Below, piece by piece: positions 27,966 to 46,129 of a DNA stretch of 64,000 nucleotides; position 1 is the stretch's first letter, and each line of letters opens with the position of its first letter. Both the position numbers and the translations under genes were made by a program. This DNA is from Pempheris klunzingeri (taxonomy: Eukaryota; Chordata; Actinopteri; Acropomatiformes; Pempheridae). The notes beneath the pieces were generated by a model. The model was not told the DNA's origin, searched no databases, and saw only the letters and a list, made by a program, of their open reading frames with translations. The stretch covers positions 3,051,506-3,115,505 of the forward strand of contig NC_092027.1 in assembly GCF_042242105.1 (NCBI RefSeq), in the 5' to 3' direction.

Positions 27966-28274
27966 GGCACAGTTGCCTCACAGTGGGTTCAAACCCGCGG
28001 CGGTTTGAACCTTGAACCTTCCTGTGTGTAGTTTGCATGTTCTCCCCATGCTTGCGTTGGGTTTTCTCCGGTTCTCCAGCTTCCTCCCTCAGCCCAAACA
28101 CATGCAGGTTAATTAGTGGCTCTAAATTGCCGGTAGGTGTGAGTGTGACTGTGAGTGGTTGTCTGTTGTCTGTGCCCTGTGATTGACTGGCAACCAGTCC
28201 AGGAAGTCAGCTGGGATTGGCTCCAGCCCCCCTGCGACCCTGAAGGATAAGCGGTGTAGACGGTGGATGGATGT
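27966..28274 (+). mobile_element. Teleost tRNA-like SINE / short interspersed repeat
   Basis: Starts GCACAGTTGCCTCACAGTGG and has a B-box-like GGGTTCAAACCC at about 27985. It then carries blocks I know from a very abundant fish repeat: TTTGCATGTTCTCCCCATGC, GGGTTTTCTCCGGTTCTCCA, CATGCAGGTTAATTAGTGGC, TCTAAATTGCCGGTAGGTGT, GCTGGGATTGGCTCCAGCCC and CTGAAGGATAAGCGGTGTAG. The last block is followed by GGATGGATG. A 15-bp G-run directly precedes it. Repeat class is from memory; no functional tRNA is implied. Confidence 0.75.
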
Positions 28275-30364
28275 TTCAGAGCGGGACGATGACTCGACTC
28301 AACAGCAGCACCTGTGGACACAAGTAGCAACTAGAAGATATTTGCAAACTTGAGTTTCCCTTTTCCACCTCTCCTGTGTTTTCTTGAGTCAGCTGCATCA
28401 AAGACATCAGCGGGAGGTCGTGTGAGTTTAAGACGGCGACCATGTTATCATGATGTCCCAGATTAGAGTCCATCTGGCGACCTGGCTGTTTGTTTTTATT
28501 ATTCGATTGACAGAATTTGAGTCATTTCTTTGTACCAATTGGGGCGATTTTGCAGAAACAGAGAGATAGACTATGAAAAAAAATAAAAACCACAGGCTAG
28601 GCTAGACCATATGCAGAAAAAAAACATCTCCTGGTGTTTATTTCTTATTTTATTTTGGTGATAAGCAGTAAAATGTATCTGTAACGTGCTAGCATGCAGT
28701 AGCCACTGGTCATACTGGGACAAGTAAGGCAGCAAAACTCTTAAATGTAGTGAAATGAGCAAAACCTCATCTCATTTTCTTGTGTTTTAATTCTTTTAAA
28801 AGCTGTGTTTTCTACTTTTAACCTCTAAACAGTCGACCAGCTTCACTAACTCTCACCTAAACCCTACCTGAGCCCACCGGTGGAGTTTTTAAAGGTAAAG
28901 AAGCCATTTAAACTTAACAGGTGACATTGATTTTGCATGTCTCTGGCGGAGCTCTCCAAAGCCTCGGCAGAGGCCAGATGGTAAAATCCAAATCACCTGT
29001 GGACCTGGGCTCGCCGTGCCAAATGGGTGGCAGGGTGCTAAAGTTAGGCCTGAGCATGTGAGCAGAGGAATTAAAGTTGTTTTATTTAAAACACACAAGA
29101 GATCAGCGGTTTGCCAGGAGAGCTTACAGTAGATGTTGCTCTGTACTTTACCTGTGACGAAGAACTGAAGTGGCAATGAAAGCAGAGGGTGTGGGGGATG
29201 TCTGCAGGCAGTTATGTCATCTTAATCAGGTTCAATCCACACACAGTAGTAGTTATTATTGTCTTAACTTCGCTTGGTGATATTATCTAATTGGGATCAG
29301 TTTCTGAACTTACATCAACCCACGAACCGCAGAGACCCAAAGTTCAGCTGATAGTTTTAGTCTCTTTAAAACATGTGGCGGCTTCATCGTCGGATTTATT
29401 CATTTGTTTGTGTGTTTATCTGAAAAGAGGAAACCACATAAACAAACAATAGCACGTTTGATTTAGAACCTGGTATAGACAATAAATGTGGATACGACTA
29501 AAATCAAATAGCAATAAAAGAAGAACACATTCATATCAATTAAAACAAAAAACAGAAGTTAACAATACTAAAAATGACAATGTAGGAATTCACAGTGACC
29601 CAAATAGAAAAATATAGATAAAATAAAAATGTACACTCACATTTCGCGTACTTAATGGATATACAGTAAGTATATTTGGAGGTTCTGGTGGTGAGAAAAG
29701 TGTAAGATATGCTTTCTAAAGTCCAGCTGAAGCTAATAAGAGGTTTCTGTAGTGTGTGTTAGAGAGACAGTTACACAAAGTGTGAATATGATACTACGAT
29801 GTGTTTAACTTTGGAGGATCCACACTTCATTTCTCTAAGTCAGACTGCTGACTGAACCTAGAAATGTACTTTTACACAAAACAAAGTATGTGCATTTCGT
29901 CACTCATCACTGCAGTAGAAATTGCTTTAGGGAGAGAGAACAAGAAAAATGAAAAGTGAGTAAAGAAAGTTTGAATGTGCCGAATATGAAGCTGGGACAC
30001 AAACAGCCAGGGTGAAAGTTATGAGCTCGACATATCCGTCCACCCAGACCTACATAAACCTTGACTCACTTTTTCCTTTTCATAATCATTATGGCCATCA
30101 GAGGTTGACTATGTAAATATTGGTCGTTTTCACCCCAACAACCAATGTTTCGGTATGAGGACGGGCGCTTTATCATGTTTTATCTACCAAAGGGGCATCC
30201 AAGAGGATTCTTTTTTCAGAAAATGGGCGACTAAAAAGTCCTTCAGTATTCATTTGGCTATGTGAGTATTAAAGTAGTAAACTCACTTTACAACCATGAA
30301 AAACACCACAGTGAGCGAGGGGAGGTCAAAGGGCGCCTCTGAACCCTTAAGAGTTAATCCCTGC

Positions 30365-30403
30365 TGCCTTCCCACCATGCTTCAGTCAGGTAGTGGGAAG
30401 GCA
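30365..30403. repeat. Perfect 11-bp inverted repeat, 17-nt loop
   Basis: TGCCTTCCCAC at 30365-30375 and GTGGGAAGGCA at 30393-30403 are exact reverse complements. No flanking gene or transposon ends were seen. Confidence 0.8.
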
Positions 30404-30956
30404 CCAATTAAACGACCATGTTTCCCTATAAAGCAGGTGTACTATACTGGAAGTTAGTGTGTTGTCTGTGTGGGCTGGTTTACAGCGAAGCAGATGGTGG
30501 ATCAGCAGTCAACACTCTGTTAAGCCCATTTAAATCCCCCGCTGGACGCCGCAGAGCCACTCGCCACCCGTCACCGCATGATGGTCCGAGGTAGTTCTGG
30601 AAAGGGCCGACTTTTACTTTGTTGCTTTGCTTGATCAGGTTTATTTTTACAGCGGATAAAACTGGAAGCGCACTTGTAATCTGGCATTTCACTGCCAGGT
30701 TCAGTCAGTCGACTGTCAGACCTCCATCTTCCCTGCCGCTCTGTCGTACATCCCACAGTAAAGGGTAACCCCACAGTAAATATAACCATTTGCAGTTTTA
30801 CCTATGAAAAGGTGTGAAAGACTCTTAAACAACTCTTGGACCATCACGGGAAGCATCCTGTGACGGAAAAGTCAGACATTTACTGATAGTGAGTGACTTT
30901 AAAACTGGAAATTCAGTGCAACAGTTCTGTGTCTCATATTTAAGGTGCACATAATA

Positions 30957-30958
<2 letters not shown>

Positions 30959-31035
<77 letters not shown>
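30959..31035. repeat. (TA)n microsatellite
   Basis: About 76 bp of perfect TA dinucleotides. Confidence 0.97.
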
Positions 31036-31038
<3 letters not shown>

Positions 31039-31689
31039 GTGTTATATCCTATCCACTCCATGTCCACTACAGTCTTAATAACACAGTTTGCAAAGGTTCA
31101 TTGTGGTTTAAGTTTCACTGTGATATGTTTGGAAGAGTTTGATCAATAAAGTTGAGAAGATATAAACTTTATTTATCAAGAATAAATCACATTGTCACAA
31201 TCATTTTATGAGAAGAGGTAAAAAACATTTTATTCCAACTTTATGGGCAACAGTGTATAAACATAAACAAGGGGTGAACATATTGTATATTAAATATTAT
31301 AGAGTGGGTTTTTCTTTCAGTTTATGTAGATGTTTTATTAATATTGGATTAATGTCTATGCTGCATTGTACTGCTACTTTATTTAATGTTGGGTAGTTAG
31401 AGCTACAGCAATGCATCATGGTTGATAGCATCATCATTTGTTTGTGTTGCCGAACTGTGAGAACCACCAAAATTCACCAAATGTGGAGATGCATGGTTTG
31501 CACTGGACAGGAAGGGTATGAAATATAGCTGTCGGACAAGTGCAGTGGAGTGAAAATGTACGATAACTGCCTTTGAGATGTGGTGGTATGAAGTTGTATA
31601 AAACAATCTATATGTTGCATTTGTGTTTATTTGTTTCTCACTCAGAGGCTCACCTGGCTGCTGCTGTGGCTCCGCCTCAGTGTGATCCA

Positions 31690-31790
31690 GTTTAATTGAC
31701 TTATCTCAGCAAGTGGAGGCTGATTTCCTCTGCTGATCACAGACAGAGCATCACTGTTTGTCCTGGACACCTCAGCTGCTCATACAGGTA
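31690..31790 (+). promoter_or_regulatory. Candidate photoreceptor-type regulatory region or leader exon upstream of recoverin
   Basis: TAATTG (31693-31698) is a CRX/OTX-type homeodomain site, and TGCTGATCAC at 31731-31740 contains an NRL-like TGCTGA half site. A donor-like CAG|GTAGGG follows at about 31788. A GGATTA lies further upstream near 31345. The position, about 1 kb before the coding start, and the motif content are suggestive only. The promoter could equally lie immediately upstream of 32842. Confidence 0.25.
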
Positions 31791-32841
31791 GGGAACAAAC
31801 AGAGCTGCGCTACACTGATAACGTGAAATATCATGATCCTTTAGACTCGACAAACTGAACACTATGAATGACTGCTGGAGCTTTTGACTTTCTTGGACTA
31901 TTGGTATTGGTTGTATTTATCTTAAACTAGGTTTAAACACATGAAGCAAGACTTTTCATGAATGAATAGTAGCAATGTTTATATTCATTTTTGTGTGTAA
32001 ATGCTTGCACTTTTTTATACGGTGATCTGATAATCCTGATATCCTGAATCGTCTGCTGTAACCTTACCCCATAAATTATTAAACATATTGTCATCTAAGT
32101 GATGAAGTTCATCAGTATTTATCGCTGCTCAAGATGTAATCATGACAGGTTGTTTTATACTGATTTTGAAAGGAATTAGAAACAGGTTTCACTTGTTTTT
32201 GCGCAATGGGAATAAATGATTTTCTTTCTACATTTTGGATGTTTTGTATTTGTCAAAATGTGTCAGGTAACATTGTTTATGATTTAATATAAAAACTGGC
32301 TCTGTTGGTACTATAGTGCCAACTAGTATGTAATGGTACCATCCTACTGTAAAATGTGAATGCCATCTCCTACTCTCTTTACAAGGCGTTATTGATTTGA
32401 GAGTAACCACACCTACTGCAGCCTGCCCCTCTCTTGTGCCAGTTACAAATTGGCTTGCTGCTTATTTCAAAATAACAGGGGGGTAAAGAATTGCGAAACC
32501 GTCTGGAGCACCAAACTTTTAATAACCAAGGAGCCTTGCCCTCGGTTCACCTTTGTTCGTGACACCTCTTGCTGGTATTACTGATTGATTGGCTTAATGA
32601 GCTTACCAAGTGGCTTCTGCTCTTTTCACAGCACTTGCTTCTGTGGGCTGAACTGTAGGCCAGAACCAGGATCAAGAGTGATACTGCAGCCATACCTCAG
32701 GACTACTTCTGTTTATCAAGTTGACAGTGTAGAGGAGGCAACTCCCTCGGTTGAAGCATTGTGTTAATTGCCCTAAAAGAGGTCAAGGGCCACAAATTCA
32801 CACTTTGATATCGCTCTAAAACATCACCAACACCACCAACA

Positions 32842-35303
32842 ATGGGTAACACCAAGAGTGGCGCCGTGTCCAAGGAGATCCTGGAGGACCTGAAACTCAA
32901 CACCAAGTTCTCAGAGACTGAGATTGTCCAGTGGTACGAAAACTTCAAGAAGCAGTGTCCAACGGGCCGCATCTCGAAAGAGGAGTTTCAGAATATCTAC
33001 AGCAAGTTCTTCCCAGAGAGTGACCCCAATACATATGCCCAACATGTGTTCCGCTCCTTCGACGCAAACGACGATGGCACACTGGACTTCAAGGAGTACA
33101 TCATCGCCCTCCACCTGACATCAACAGGGAAGACCACCAGTAAACTGGAGTGGGCCTTCTCGCTGTTCGACGTGGACAAGAACGGATACATCACCAAGTC
33201 AGAGGTCACGGAAATCTGCACGGTGAGTTTTAGACAAAGGAAGGGATGTAGAAGCCTTGCGAACAACCAGTCCTCATAGTTTGCGAACTGTTTGGACTCT
33301 AGATGTTTGAGAATTGTCTGAAGGACAAGTATGGCAACGTCTCGTCGAGAGATTCTGTACGACCAAAATGAACCATATGTGTGCATATATATATATATAT
33401 ATATATACATATATATGCACACATAAACACAATATTCAATGTTGGCCCCTCCCACACGGCTTAGTTAGGGTTAGGGTGTTTGAGCAGATTGTGGGTTTTA
33501 TTGCAGAATCACTCTCATTTTGCAAAAAGCTTTGTCCACTGGGTGTTTCGCCTTGTTGGTATTTCTGTTTTTTTACGCACTGTGTCAGCAATTTTCATAG
33601 CTTTATTTTATGATCTGGCCTGTGCGCTTTTATCGCCTGGTGCCTACACACCCATTCCCCAAAGGTTAAAGTGATGATTTTGAGGGAGTATTTTGTATTC
33701 AGCCTCGCACAGTTGTATCAAGAATGTGCATTTATACAAATGATGTATAAACAACAGTATCATCTGCATACAGGTTGATTTGGGACTGTAAAGTACTGTA
33801 TCTCTTAGACGAAGGTAGCCATTGGCAAATTTGGCAGAATACACTGAATTCTAGGAATGTTTACTTCAAACATCTGCATTTGCCATCTTAAAATGTGTCA
33901 CATATAAAATTAGCAAACATTTTAGTTTAAGATAATAGTTTGGTTAAACATAACTGACTTAACATGTCGTTCTCTGAATTTGTTTTTAAAGAGAAAAGTG
34001 GCAGAAAATTCTACTGATACTATTATTGCTTGATATTTATTTCTTTATGGTGCAGTGCAACACTAGCCAAAGAAAAGACTATTTGAATTTAACAGTGAGA
34101 GACATTGGAAAAAAAAAGACAAAAGCCAAATCCTTCTCCAGTGTGACTGCAGTTTGTCCAACTAAGACAATTTGTTACTGATTTGACAGCTTGGCCATTT
34201 TTTCCAGTAATCTTTTCTTTAATCTTTGCAGTAGCAGTGAAATGTGAGCTGGTAGTTTGAGTTTTTACAGCTCTGCCAAGCCTTCCTATTTTGTCCATAT
34301 GTGGTGAGATTAGTCAATGTCTTTGTTGAAATGTAAAATGCTTCAGACATTGATCCAATTTGTTGGTATTCCAGGAGAGTTCACATAGAAGTCAAAAAGC
34401 TTAAATAAAATAGTGTAAAGATCATCGCCATCGGTTTAATATTTCTATGTGAACTCCAGTGTAGCACTCAGTGACGACAAATTACATTTTCATGAGGGAT
34501 TTGACATCTTTACGTCCCTTGCAGGCTTCTTCAGCCACCACATTTCAATTTAACAGATTAGAGGTCGTATAATCACAGAACAAAGCCAGAGAAGCCAAAG
34601 AGCTCGTTCGTTTATCTGTGTCACCACAGCAGTTTGACGCTGTTTTTGTCAACAGACACATGATCAGCTCATATGCTCAATAGTTGAGATTAAAGGAGGA
34701 TTTGGGTGTGATGTTCTTCTCCGTTGGCAGTCATGAAAGCAGAATTCAGAATGGAAGACTTTATATTAGTTAACAGGAGATGGAATCCATCCTTTCCTGA
34801 ATACCTCTACGTTGTTACAAAATGGCTATGCCTTCTGTTTTTTTTTTTCCAAACAGGCAATTTTCAAGCTGATTCCTAAAGATGAAATATCTGCTCTGCC
34901 TGATGATGAAAACTCAGCTGAGAAGAGGGCAGATAAGCTCTGGAAGTACTTTGATAAGGCCGATGATGGTGAGATACAATTGTGTGAATGGAGAAATGAA
35001 TGACGAATAAATATGACATATATAATAACTATTTAACTCAAAGTTAAACAAAAGTAAACTCTGACCTGTGAACAGAGCATCGGCCTAATTTGTCTGTATG
35101 TATTCAGACTGGAAACAATCCCATTTTCCCCCTGGAATATTTTAGAAGTGCTTTTAATTGAATTTAATGTCAACAACCTGAACTTAATGTCTTTTCCTTT
35201 TCCTTTTCTCCCCCAAGAACGAGTTGCAGAAGGAGAGTTTATCCAGGGAGTGTTGGACAATGACGACGCCCTTCGTTTGATTCAGTATTCGCCTTTAAAG
35301 TAA
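32842..35303 (+). CDS. rcvrn: Recoverin/visinin-like neuronal calcium sensor (photoreceptor)
   Basis: Three coding exons, 32842-33222, 34857-34968 and 35218-35303 (phases 0 and 1), encode 192 residues, the usual recoverin exon pattern. The start MGNTKSGAVSKEILEDLKLN carries the N-myristoylation signal. EF-hand 1 is inactivated as in the family (QCPTGR, Cys39). EF2 (DANDDGTLDFKE, 74-85) and EF3 (DVDKNGYITKSE, 110-121) have complete calcium loops. EF4 is degenerate (DKADDERVAEGE). Recoverin restrains rhodopsin/opsin kinase in photoreceptors in a calcium-dependent way. The sequence looks nearer to the cone-type visinin/Rcvrn2-3 branch than to mammalian recoverin, and it lacks mammalian recoverin's lysine-rich C-terminus, ending LIQYSPLK. 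The teleost paralogue number is not certain. Confidence 0.93.
33379..33424. repeat. Palindromic GTGTGCA(TA)nTGCACAC repeat
   Basis: An imperfect TA run flanked by GTGTGCAT and ATGCACAC, so the whole 46 bp is nearly self-complementary. It lies in recoverin intron 1. Probably a microsatellite. Confidence 0.8.
34377..34456. repeat. 14-bp perfect inverted repeat with 52-nt spacer in recoverin intron 1
   Basis: GAGTTCACATAGAA (34377-34390) and TTCTATGTGAACTC (34443-34456). It may be a hairpin in the transcript or a relic of a small element. No further pairing was found outside the arms. Confidence 0.75.
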
Positions 35304-36092
35304 TTCTTCCACAGATTAAGTTTTATCTCTCTCCAGTCCAGTCTTTTCAACTGTTCCCTTCACTCTGCTCATCCAGTCACACCTTACAGCACCCCATCGC
35401 TCAAAATCTAGTAATGATACCGATTCTCCTCAAGGGTTTTATAACATTTGTTTCCATTATATGTGTGCTGCCTGAAAGGGTTTCTTTTTTCACGCAGCAC
35501 ATAAAATATACGATCGAGTTAACTAAAAGTGGGTGAGATTCCCCTTATCTGCAATTTACAATGACAGCAATAGCCAAAGATTTGAAGCTTCACAGGAGCT
35601 CCTGATTGACGACAATATTCCCTCATACACATGCGACCTAACTGACGCTTATATAAATAAAATGCTTTTTCTGCTAAGATTAGCTTCTTCACTGAAGTTG
35701 CAATAGATGAAGCACAAACTGTCAATATTTAGTTTACATTTATTTTGTGTTTTAGCAACTCAAGCACACATTTCAATATGATATCATGTCATGTGCTTTA
35801 GTTAAAGTATCAACAGTTTTTTCTCTACTGGGCAGCCAACGCTGATCTCTGTCGTTACTCATTTTATGCTGGGATGTTTTTTTGAAAACGTGACCAACAT
35901 GTAAATGCAGCAAGGTGTAATTGTACTTGGGCCCTTGTTATTGTCTAATTTTGTGTCTTTTACAGTGCTCAATACTGCCATGTGGCACGATCTTACATGT
36001 TTGATGTTCCTCGTTGAGTAGTGCATGTTAGAGAATGAGTTAGTTTATCTACAACATGTGAAACAAAGTGTTGCTCCTGGATTTTCCATGAC

Positions 36093-36207
36093 AATAAATT
36101 CCATAAATCAAAACCATGACATTGTAACAGAATATAAGGTGTCAGAAATCTTTTTTTTTTGCATTCATATGTCTCTTTTTTCAGACTAACATGTTATTGT
36201 AAATAAA
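36093..36207 (+). terminator. Recoverin polyadenylation signals (two candidates)
   Basis: AATAAA at 36093-36098 and again at 36202-36207, about 790 and 900 bases after the stop codon. Either would give a long 3' UTR. Earlier canonical hexamers were not seen. Confidence 0.5.
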
Positions 36208-36209
36208 AA

Positions 36210-39200
36210 CTGGGACTGTGGGACTCTGTGACACAGTGTTGTTGTGTTGCTAGCTGTGGTAGCAGCTTTGTACAGCTGTCCTAAGGCAGCTGTCTCTGTG
36301 GTGCTACCGCATATATGTCCAGCTCAGCCCTCCTCTGAGCTCAGTCTGCTGCTGAAAATGGATGAAACAGGTCCCAAGAAGAAATACGCCTCTGAATGAG
36401 TTGAATATAACCCTCTACTGTCAGCACAGCGCTCTGTCTGCCATCTGATCAAGTCCAAGTCTCTTTTTCTGTCCATTTCAGTCTATTGCGAGTCCAAATT
36501 TACTTTCTTGAACCGAGTAAAACAGTCACCCTGGGCGGCATTTATTATTTAAACTAGCTTATTTTAAGACTTTCCAAGCGAAACAAAGAAGAAAAGCAGG
36601 CTGCTGATGAAGTTTATCCTTGAAGCAAAGGGTTTAACTATAATTTAGTTTTTAGATTTGGCCGACTCAATGGATAAATACTCCTTGACAAGTAAAAGTC
36701 ATACATTCAAAATCCTATAAGTAAACAAGTATTATCAGCAAAATATACTTAAGTAAGTATCAAAGGTGAAAATAGTCTAATCTACTCATAGAAGTGATTT
36801 ATTCCCTCCGATTAACATTTAATAACATTTGCCACCATTAGAATGTAAATAGTTAGTAAAGATGGAGCCAGTTTGAAATACTTACAATAAATTAGGCCTA
36901 AATAAATACAGTTTGTATGATTTATTACTTTCAGCTATGAATTTAAGACGTATTAAAAGTCTTTTTATTTTTACACCCTTGTTTTTTATCCTATTAATCT
37001 GTGGTTACATGGGGGCGGGGGCCATTATCCGACACCCCAGACAATCTTCATTCCACAGCCCAATGTTTGCAGGTACGTATACTGACTATGACCATGCTAA
37101 CATGTTTAGCATGTTTTATTAGCACTAATGAGAAGTAGAGCTGAGGCTTATGGGAATTTTATTCATTTAGCAGGATTTTGTTTTTTATCTTTTTATAAAT
37201 TTATCTTTTTTTTTTAAATTAATGGATAAATCGAACAACTGAGCTGCTGATGGGATCTGTGGATTATCCTGAAATAACCACCAGCACATGTTCTGTGGGC
37301 TGGCTGGGTGGGTAAATAATAGATCCTGTGAGTCAGGTAAAATGAGTTGAAAACAAAATGCTTCCTTACAATCTACAGCTGTGAACATACATGGTAGTCT
37401 AATATGTTCCTGTTGGGAAGGGTTGTGGTCCTAAGAAATAAGAGCCTAACCCTTCGCTCGTCCCAAAATCTCCAGATGTTGACCGCGTTCTTAAGTCACA
37501 CAAGACAAACACACAATAGTCTCCATATAAGAGATTAATATTGTTTCATAATGAGACCTAGTTTGGTTGCCTGCTCCACTTTCTGGGAGACATCTGCTGA
37601 GGTCTTATTTTTAGTGAAATGCTGCTTATTTCATCACCAAACTGAATGAATTTCAAAATAAAATACATACAACTCTTCAAGGATGAATCAAAAGATTTCT
37701 TGATGAACTTTGAGAGAGCATGTCTCTGTCTATGTAGTGGGATGTATTGTGTTAAATTATGTAATCGTATGCAAACTAAACATATCTAATTTTTAGCACC
37801 ATCTTTTCAAACTCTCCTACTCCCTCTGATCATTTTGCACTGTTTCTGTATTTTATTGTTTGTTTTTATACCCGTTTTTACTTGTTGTATTGCACTTTTA
37901 TTTGTATTTTGTACGCCGACCTTGAGAGCCTTGAAAGGCGCCCTAAATAAAATGTATTATTATTATTATTATAAATCGGGAATCGGAAGCTAATTCAATA
38001 GCAACCTGAAATATTTATTATTTTCAAAAAACAATGTAAAATAGAAAAAACAGACGTGTTAGCTGTTTTGTTGCTGCAGCTGCAACAAGAAATACGTGAA
38101 TTAACCCTTTCATGTTGTGTATGTTGGGGGGGGATTTGAGTAAAAACTGAACTGGTGTGAGAAGGTCATCTTATATAAACTGTTGTATAATTCAGCCTCT
38201 CAATTTACATTTTTAATTACTTTCCACACACTGCTCAGTGACCCGACGACTCAATTTATCTGTGCTTCTCTGCCTATACCATGTCAGCCCCTCTCTTGTT
38301 CTTAGTCTTATTCCCCTGACTGGGGAGATTATTGACATAATCTTCTGTCCAGCATTTGAAAGCATCTGCCTTGATGTCCAAATCTCTCTGTTGCCGTAAT
38401 CTTTGATTCACGCTTTTCTTAACACGTTCATAAACACGGGGAAACATAAAAACAGACTCACACACTTCCTGTCTTCCTGTTTTACTTCTTTATATTCGTC
38501 TAGAACTGTAACACAACACGTTGTTCCTTTAGAGTCGTTCTTAAAATCTTTTAATTTTTCACTAACAAACCTAAATATTGTTCTTGCTGCTCATGCTGCA
38601 GTCACCTGTCCCCCTTTTAACCTAATGCTGTTTCTGCTCTGGCTGATATCCGGTACATTAAACTAATCTAATCTATTATTGTTGTCCCATAAAATCTGCA
38701 GTTGACGGCAGAATAACTTCCTGCTCAGAAGGCTTTCATGATTACGGACTGAATATCGTGTTACTTTGACACGTCTGTGACTGAAATCATTATCGCAAAA
38801 GAGCATAACGTAAAAAAACCCTGATGATTACATGATTACAGGGAATCTGTGTGTTGATAAGACAACATCAGACAGTTTAGTTTGTTTTTATTTATTACCT
38901 GACTAGAGGGGGTTTCCATTCATTCATGCAAACTAGTTAAAAACAAAAAGAAAAAGAAAATAACATCATATACTGCAGACATTGTCACGATTGTATCACT
39001 ATCATCTCTCACCACTTTCTGAATTCACATTCACATACAGTCTCGCACATCCCACATCTCCTGAGTCATAAAGTTACATGCAGTCCCTGAAGAAGTCGCT
39101 GTAATTCTGGACTTGCACTATAATGTTGGTACGACCGATATGTTCATAGAAATACTTGATTGATTTAAGATAAATGTCCTTGCATCAAGTCCCAAAACCA

Positions 39201-40067
39201 ATTTCTGGTGTTTTATCTCCTGTTGTTCTCTGTAAATCCGGCCTGAAAAAGCAATCAGCAAACTTCTTATGAGACATGTAGTGCAGAGCAGTTGTCTTCC
39301 ACATGATAAAGCATGCCGCAAAATGTACCGATACAAGTATTAACAGGATTTCAACACAATATACAATTATATTAGACCCAGCGTGGCTTCACCTTATTGC
39401 CTTTTGGTCCATTTAGCGTGTTTAAAAAGATTTTACAATTAAAACGACACCGTTGTTGTTGCATAGAAGTGGTTTGGTCTTCTTGTCACGACGGGACGGT
39501 GCAGCTGCACATTTATATGTTATAAAATAATGCAGAAATGTGGCTTTTAAAGCTTCAGTAGTTGACAAAGTTGATGTCGAGGCAGGTTGTTGACAGCTTT
39601 TGTTGTGAACTGGCGTTATTTAAGAACAAAAGTAATTGATTGATTGATTGACAGCATTACCAGAGAAGTCATTAGCGGACATGCTAACCTAAGCATGCTA
39701 AACTAAGCATCCAACTCTACGCACCTGTTAGCCTCTTTTAGCTCTTCAGCTGCACAAAGACATGATGGTAGAGTTTCACCACTTTTACCACACATTCCTC
39801 GATCAATCAAACAAGCCTGTAAGATTTCCTGTTGATGGAGACCAAACCAGAGCTAAAAGGAGAGAGAATATCGGATTTACATTCATCAGGTTGCCAGAAA
39901 CACGGAGCTTTGAGTCTCTCTGCCTCCGAGCGGCAGCTTGAAGATGCAACATGCTACGATAATCATTTGAAACTGCATATATACACAAAACCAATAAAGG
40001 GTTTTGAAGTTGTTGTGTTCAAGTCATGAAGAGTCAACTGAATGTAATGTGTGAAGAGTCACAGTCC
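36210..40067. other. Gene-free interval between recoverin and gsg1l2-like 3' ends
   Basis: The two flanking genes converge here, so this holds both 3' flanks. A LINE 3' tail ends at about 37973. No exon-like reading frames were recognised. The gsg1l2-like gene must end somewhere left of 40068, but no clear minus-strand AATAAA is seen close to the stop. Confidence 0.5.
37840..37973 (+). mobile_element. Truncated LINE 3' end
   Basis: GACCTTGAGAGCCTTGAAAG, then GCGCCCTAAATAAAATGTAT and an (ATT)n tail. This is the characteristic 3' terminus of abundant teleost L2-like elements (recalled from memory). Only the tail survives. Confidence 0.6.

Positions 40068-46129
<6,062 letters not shown>

Larger units (their letters stand above)
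24520..32760. other. Gene-free interval between tmem238 and the recoverin gene
   Basis: No exon-like frames with splice sites were recognised on either strand. It contains a SINE-like element (27966-28274), a (TA)n run (30959-31035), a perfect short inverted repeat (30365-30403) and a G-run (27953-27967). The sequence between about 28860 and 29170 is less AT-rich than its surroundings but matches no family I recognise. Confidence 0.6.

Noticed and set aside
27980-28012. tRNA gene
   Set aside because: Only a B-box-like motif within a SINE-type repeat; no cloverleaf with anticodon arm could be drawn.
33472-33483. TTAGGGTTAGGG, telomere-like
   Set aside because: Only two units; no array and no other subtelomeric sign.
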